Below, in pieces: positions 4,796 to 6,541 of a stretch of 6,541 nt of DNA. This DNA comes from an uncultured Bdellovibrio sp. (GTDB lineage Bacteria; Bdellovibrionota; Bdellovibrionia; Bdellovibrionales; Bdellovibrionaceae): contig CAMLRE010000126.1 of NCBI GenBank assembly GCA_946482355.1, positions 1 through 6,541 of the forward strand, given 5' to 3'. Below the pieces are notes generated by a model. It was not told the DNA's origin and made no database searches. It saw only the letters and a list, made by a program, of their open reading frames with translations. Within the stretch, counting starts at the first letter, position 1. The number at the start of each line of letters is the position of its first letter. The translations under genes were made by a program, and so were the position numbers.

Positions 4796-6541
4796 TTGAG
4801 AATTAAAAAACTAGAACTTATCGGTTTTAAATCATTTAAAGATCGTACAGTTATTCAATTCGACGCTGGTATCACAGGTATCGTTGGACCCAACGGTTGT
4901 GGTAAATCAAATATCGTAGATGCCTTAATGTGGGTAATGGGTGACCAATCAGCCAAAGACTTACGTGCATCTCAAATGACAGACGTTATCTTTGCCGGTG
5001 CAGAAAACTACGCTCCCTTAGGGATGTGCGAAGTTTCTTTAACTTTAGAAAATGATGGCGGTCCATTTCCTGCTAAATACTTAAAACACTCTGAGATCAT
5101 GGTAACTCGTCGTCTTCACAGAAACGGTGAGGGTGAATACTTTATCAATAAAGAACCAGCTCGTTTAAAAGACGTGCAAGAAATCTTTATGGATACAGGT
5201 GCCGGTTCTAAAGGTTTCTCGATCATCGCCCAAGGTATGATAGGTAAAATTATTACTTCTAAGCCAGAAGATCGCCGTATGTTAATCGAAGAAGCGGCGG
5301 GTATTACGAAGTTCAAAGCTCGTAAAAAAGAATCTCAACGTAAATTACAAAATACTGATCAAAACTTAGTGCGTTTACAAGACATCATCGGCGAATTAAA
5401 ACGCCAAATCGATTCTTTACAGCGTCAAGCTCAGCGTGCTGAACGTTACCGTAATATCAAATCTCAAATCGAAGATTTAGAATTATGGTTATCATCAGCT
5501 CAATACGTTGAATTAGCTCGCGCAGCGAATGAAGCGCAAAGAATCTTTGATGAAGCTCAATCTTTAGAAGTGGGTTCTGAAGCTGATCTTGCAGCAATGC
5601 AATCACAACTTGAAACAATGAAGTTGTCTGTACTTGAGCAAGAAAAAGCTGTTGAAGACCGCCAACAAGAATTCTTCAACCATCAAGGTTTAGTTCAAAA
5701 GAAAGAATTAGAAATTCAAGAATTACGCTTTAACTTAGAACAAGCTAAACGTAATGAACAAATGACAGGTAATATCTTAAGCGAACAACAAGCTCGTTAC
5801 GATTTATTAGCCCGTGACCAAGAAAATCTTCAAGCTCAGGCTGATGAGTTAAAAGCTGAATCAGAATACTTAGCTGAAGAATCTTTAACTAAAGCTTTAG
5901 CATTCAGTACAAACCAAAAACGTTTTACTGAAATCGACGAAGACTTAACAGTAAAACGCCGCGAGCAATTTGCTTTAGGCCAATCTGAATCAGCTTTAGA
6001 TGCAAAATTAAATTCATTCAATGGCCAGCGTTCTGAGGTGGCTGACCGTGTAGCGGATGAAGAAATTAAATTAGCTGAATTGCGCGAAACGCACCACGAG
6101 TTCGAAACTCGTCGTCGTAAAGTGACAAATGAATTAGACCAACAACGCCAACTTCAATTAGACCTTTCAAATGATGCTGAATCATTTGAAGCGAATAAAA
6201 AGATTTTGACTGAGTCAGTTCAGAAAAAACAAATCGAAGTTCAAGAGTTTAAAGACAATTTAAATGAGACAGCTTCGCGCCTTTACGGTTTAGAAAACTT
6301 AGCGCAAAACTTCGAAGGTTTCGAAGAGGGTGTTAAGCAAGTTATGCTTTGGTCAAAAGCTAGAACTGAGCAAACTTTAAACGCTGATGGTACAGTGAAT
6401 GAAACATTCCACCCGGTATCTGAAGTGATCGAAGTTCCAAGCGAATTTGAAATCGCTATGGAAGCAGCGCTTGGTTCTAAGTTACAGATGCTTTTATCAA
6501 GCAAACAAGAAACAGCTTTAGAAGCTGTTGATTACTTAAAA
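4796..6541 (+). CDS. smc: Chromosome segregation ATPase SMC, N-terminal half (582 codons, runs off the window)
   Basis: SMC is the ATPase core of the bacterial condensin (SMC-ScpAB), which loads on DNA and organises and separates sister chromosomes. The frame is open from TTG 4796 to the last base. N-terminal half-head, residues 1 to about 170: LELIGFKSFKDRT, Walker A GPNGCGKS (31-38), Arg57 in DLRAS at the place of the B. subtilis arginine finger, VIFAG, Q-loop Gln146 in SIIAQG, and EEAAGITKFKARK (165-177). A long Gln/Glu/Lys/Arg-rich, proline-free coiled-coil arm follows to about residue 500, then the start of the hinge (GFEEGVKQVM at 508-517, VSEVIEVPSEFEIAMEAALG). The second hinge half, return arm, signature motif and Walker B must lie downstream. 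After the Gln the sequence reads GMIGKII, where SMCs usually have G(R/K)(I/V)(D/E)EI. It is preceded by a strong AAGGAG and by the structured intergenic region. Confidence 0.97.
   Translation, partial: MRIKKLELIGFKSFKDRTVIQFDAGITGIVGPNGCGKSNIVDALMWVMGDQSAKDLRASQMTDVIFAGAENYAPLGMCEVSLTLENDGGPFPAKYLKHSEIMVTRRLHRNGEGEYFINKEPARLKDVQEIFMDTGAGSKGFSIIAQGMIGKIITSKPEDRRMLIEEAAGITKFKARKKESQRKLQNTDQNLVRLQDIIGELKRQIDSLQRQAQRAERYRNIKSQIEDLELWLSSAQYVELARAANEAQRIFDEAQSLEVGSEADLAAMQSQLETMKLSVLEQEKAVEDRQQEFFNHQGLVQKKELEIQELRFNLEQAKRNEQMTGNILSEQQARYDLLARDQENLQAQADELKAESEYLAEESLTKALAFSTNQKRFTEIDEDLTVKRREQFALGQSESALDAKLNSFNGQRSEVADRVADEEIKLAELRETHHEFETRRRKVTNELDQQRQLQLDLSNDAESFEANKKILTESVQKKQIEVQEFKDNLNETASRLYGLENLAQNFEGFEEGVKQVMLWSKARTEQTLNADGTVNETFHPVSEVIEVPSEFEIAMEAALGSKLQMLLSSKQETALEAVDYLK

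Noticed and set aside
5116..6504. Three short - strand open frames (5116-5316, 5836-6021, 6283-6504)
   Set aside because: All lie antisense within the continuous, conserved smc reading frame, and their Ser-rich translations are typical of reverse-frame shadows.

Overview
The window is about 6.5 kb of compact, moderately AT-rich bacterial chromosome (leucine is mostly TTA, arginine and glycine mostly CGT and GGT). It holds housekeeping genes, two response-regulator proteins and one intergenic region that looks like an unannotated structured RNA. The single-chain (dimeric-type) glycyl-tRNA synthetase, a bacterial PPDK, orphan receivers and an SMC with an unusual Q-loop neighbourhood would fit a Gram-negative lineage such as Bdellovibrionota. 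This placement is a low-confidence guess from protein flavour and base composition, not a proven assignment.

Left part (1-4083, + strand): the 3' end of glyS, a 47-nt gap with a GC-rich hairpin, complete ppdK (pyruvate, phosphate dikinase, 887 aa), then an OmpR/PhoB-type response regulator. The start codon of that regulator overlaps the second of two tandem ppdK stop codons (TAG-TAA-TG). The three genes look like one transcription unit. PPDK interconverts pyruvate and PEP, and the coupled regulator may adjust this or an unknown regulon. Its own 5' coding region contains a perfect 11-bp inverted repeat.

Middle (4086-4448, - strand): a receiver-only protein, convergent with the regulator and 2 nt away stop to stop. 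It keeps the phosphorylation residues but lacks about a dozen residues where helix alpha-3 should be.

Intergenic region (4449-4795): no convincing protein gene. Its right half folds on the + strand into a long rod: a 26-bp interrupted closing helix, a 20/17-nt central bubble and a 9-bp upper stem with a terminal loop. It is followed by a T-rich tract. This is the architecture of 6S (SsrS) RNA and is the most interesting item in the window.

Right part (4796-6541, + strand): the first 582 codons of smc, starting at TTG behind a strong AAGGAG. They cover the N-terminal ATPase half-head, the first coiled-coil arm and the beginning of the hinge. The gene runs off the window.
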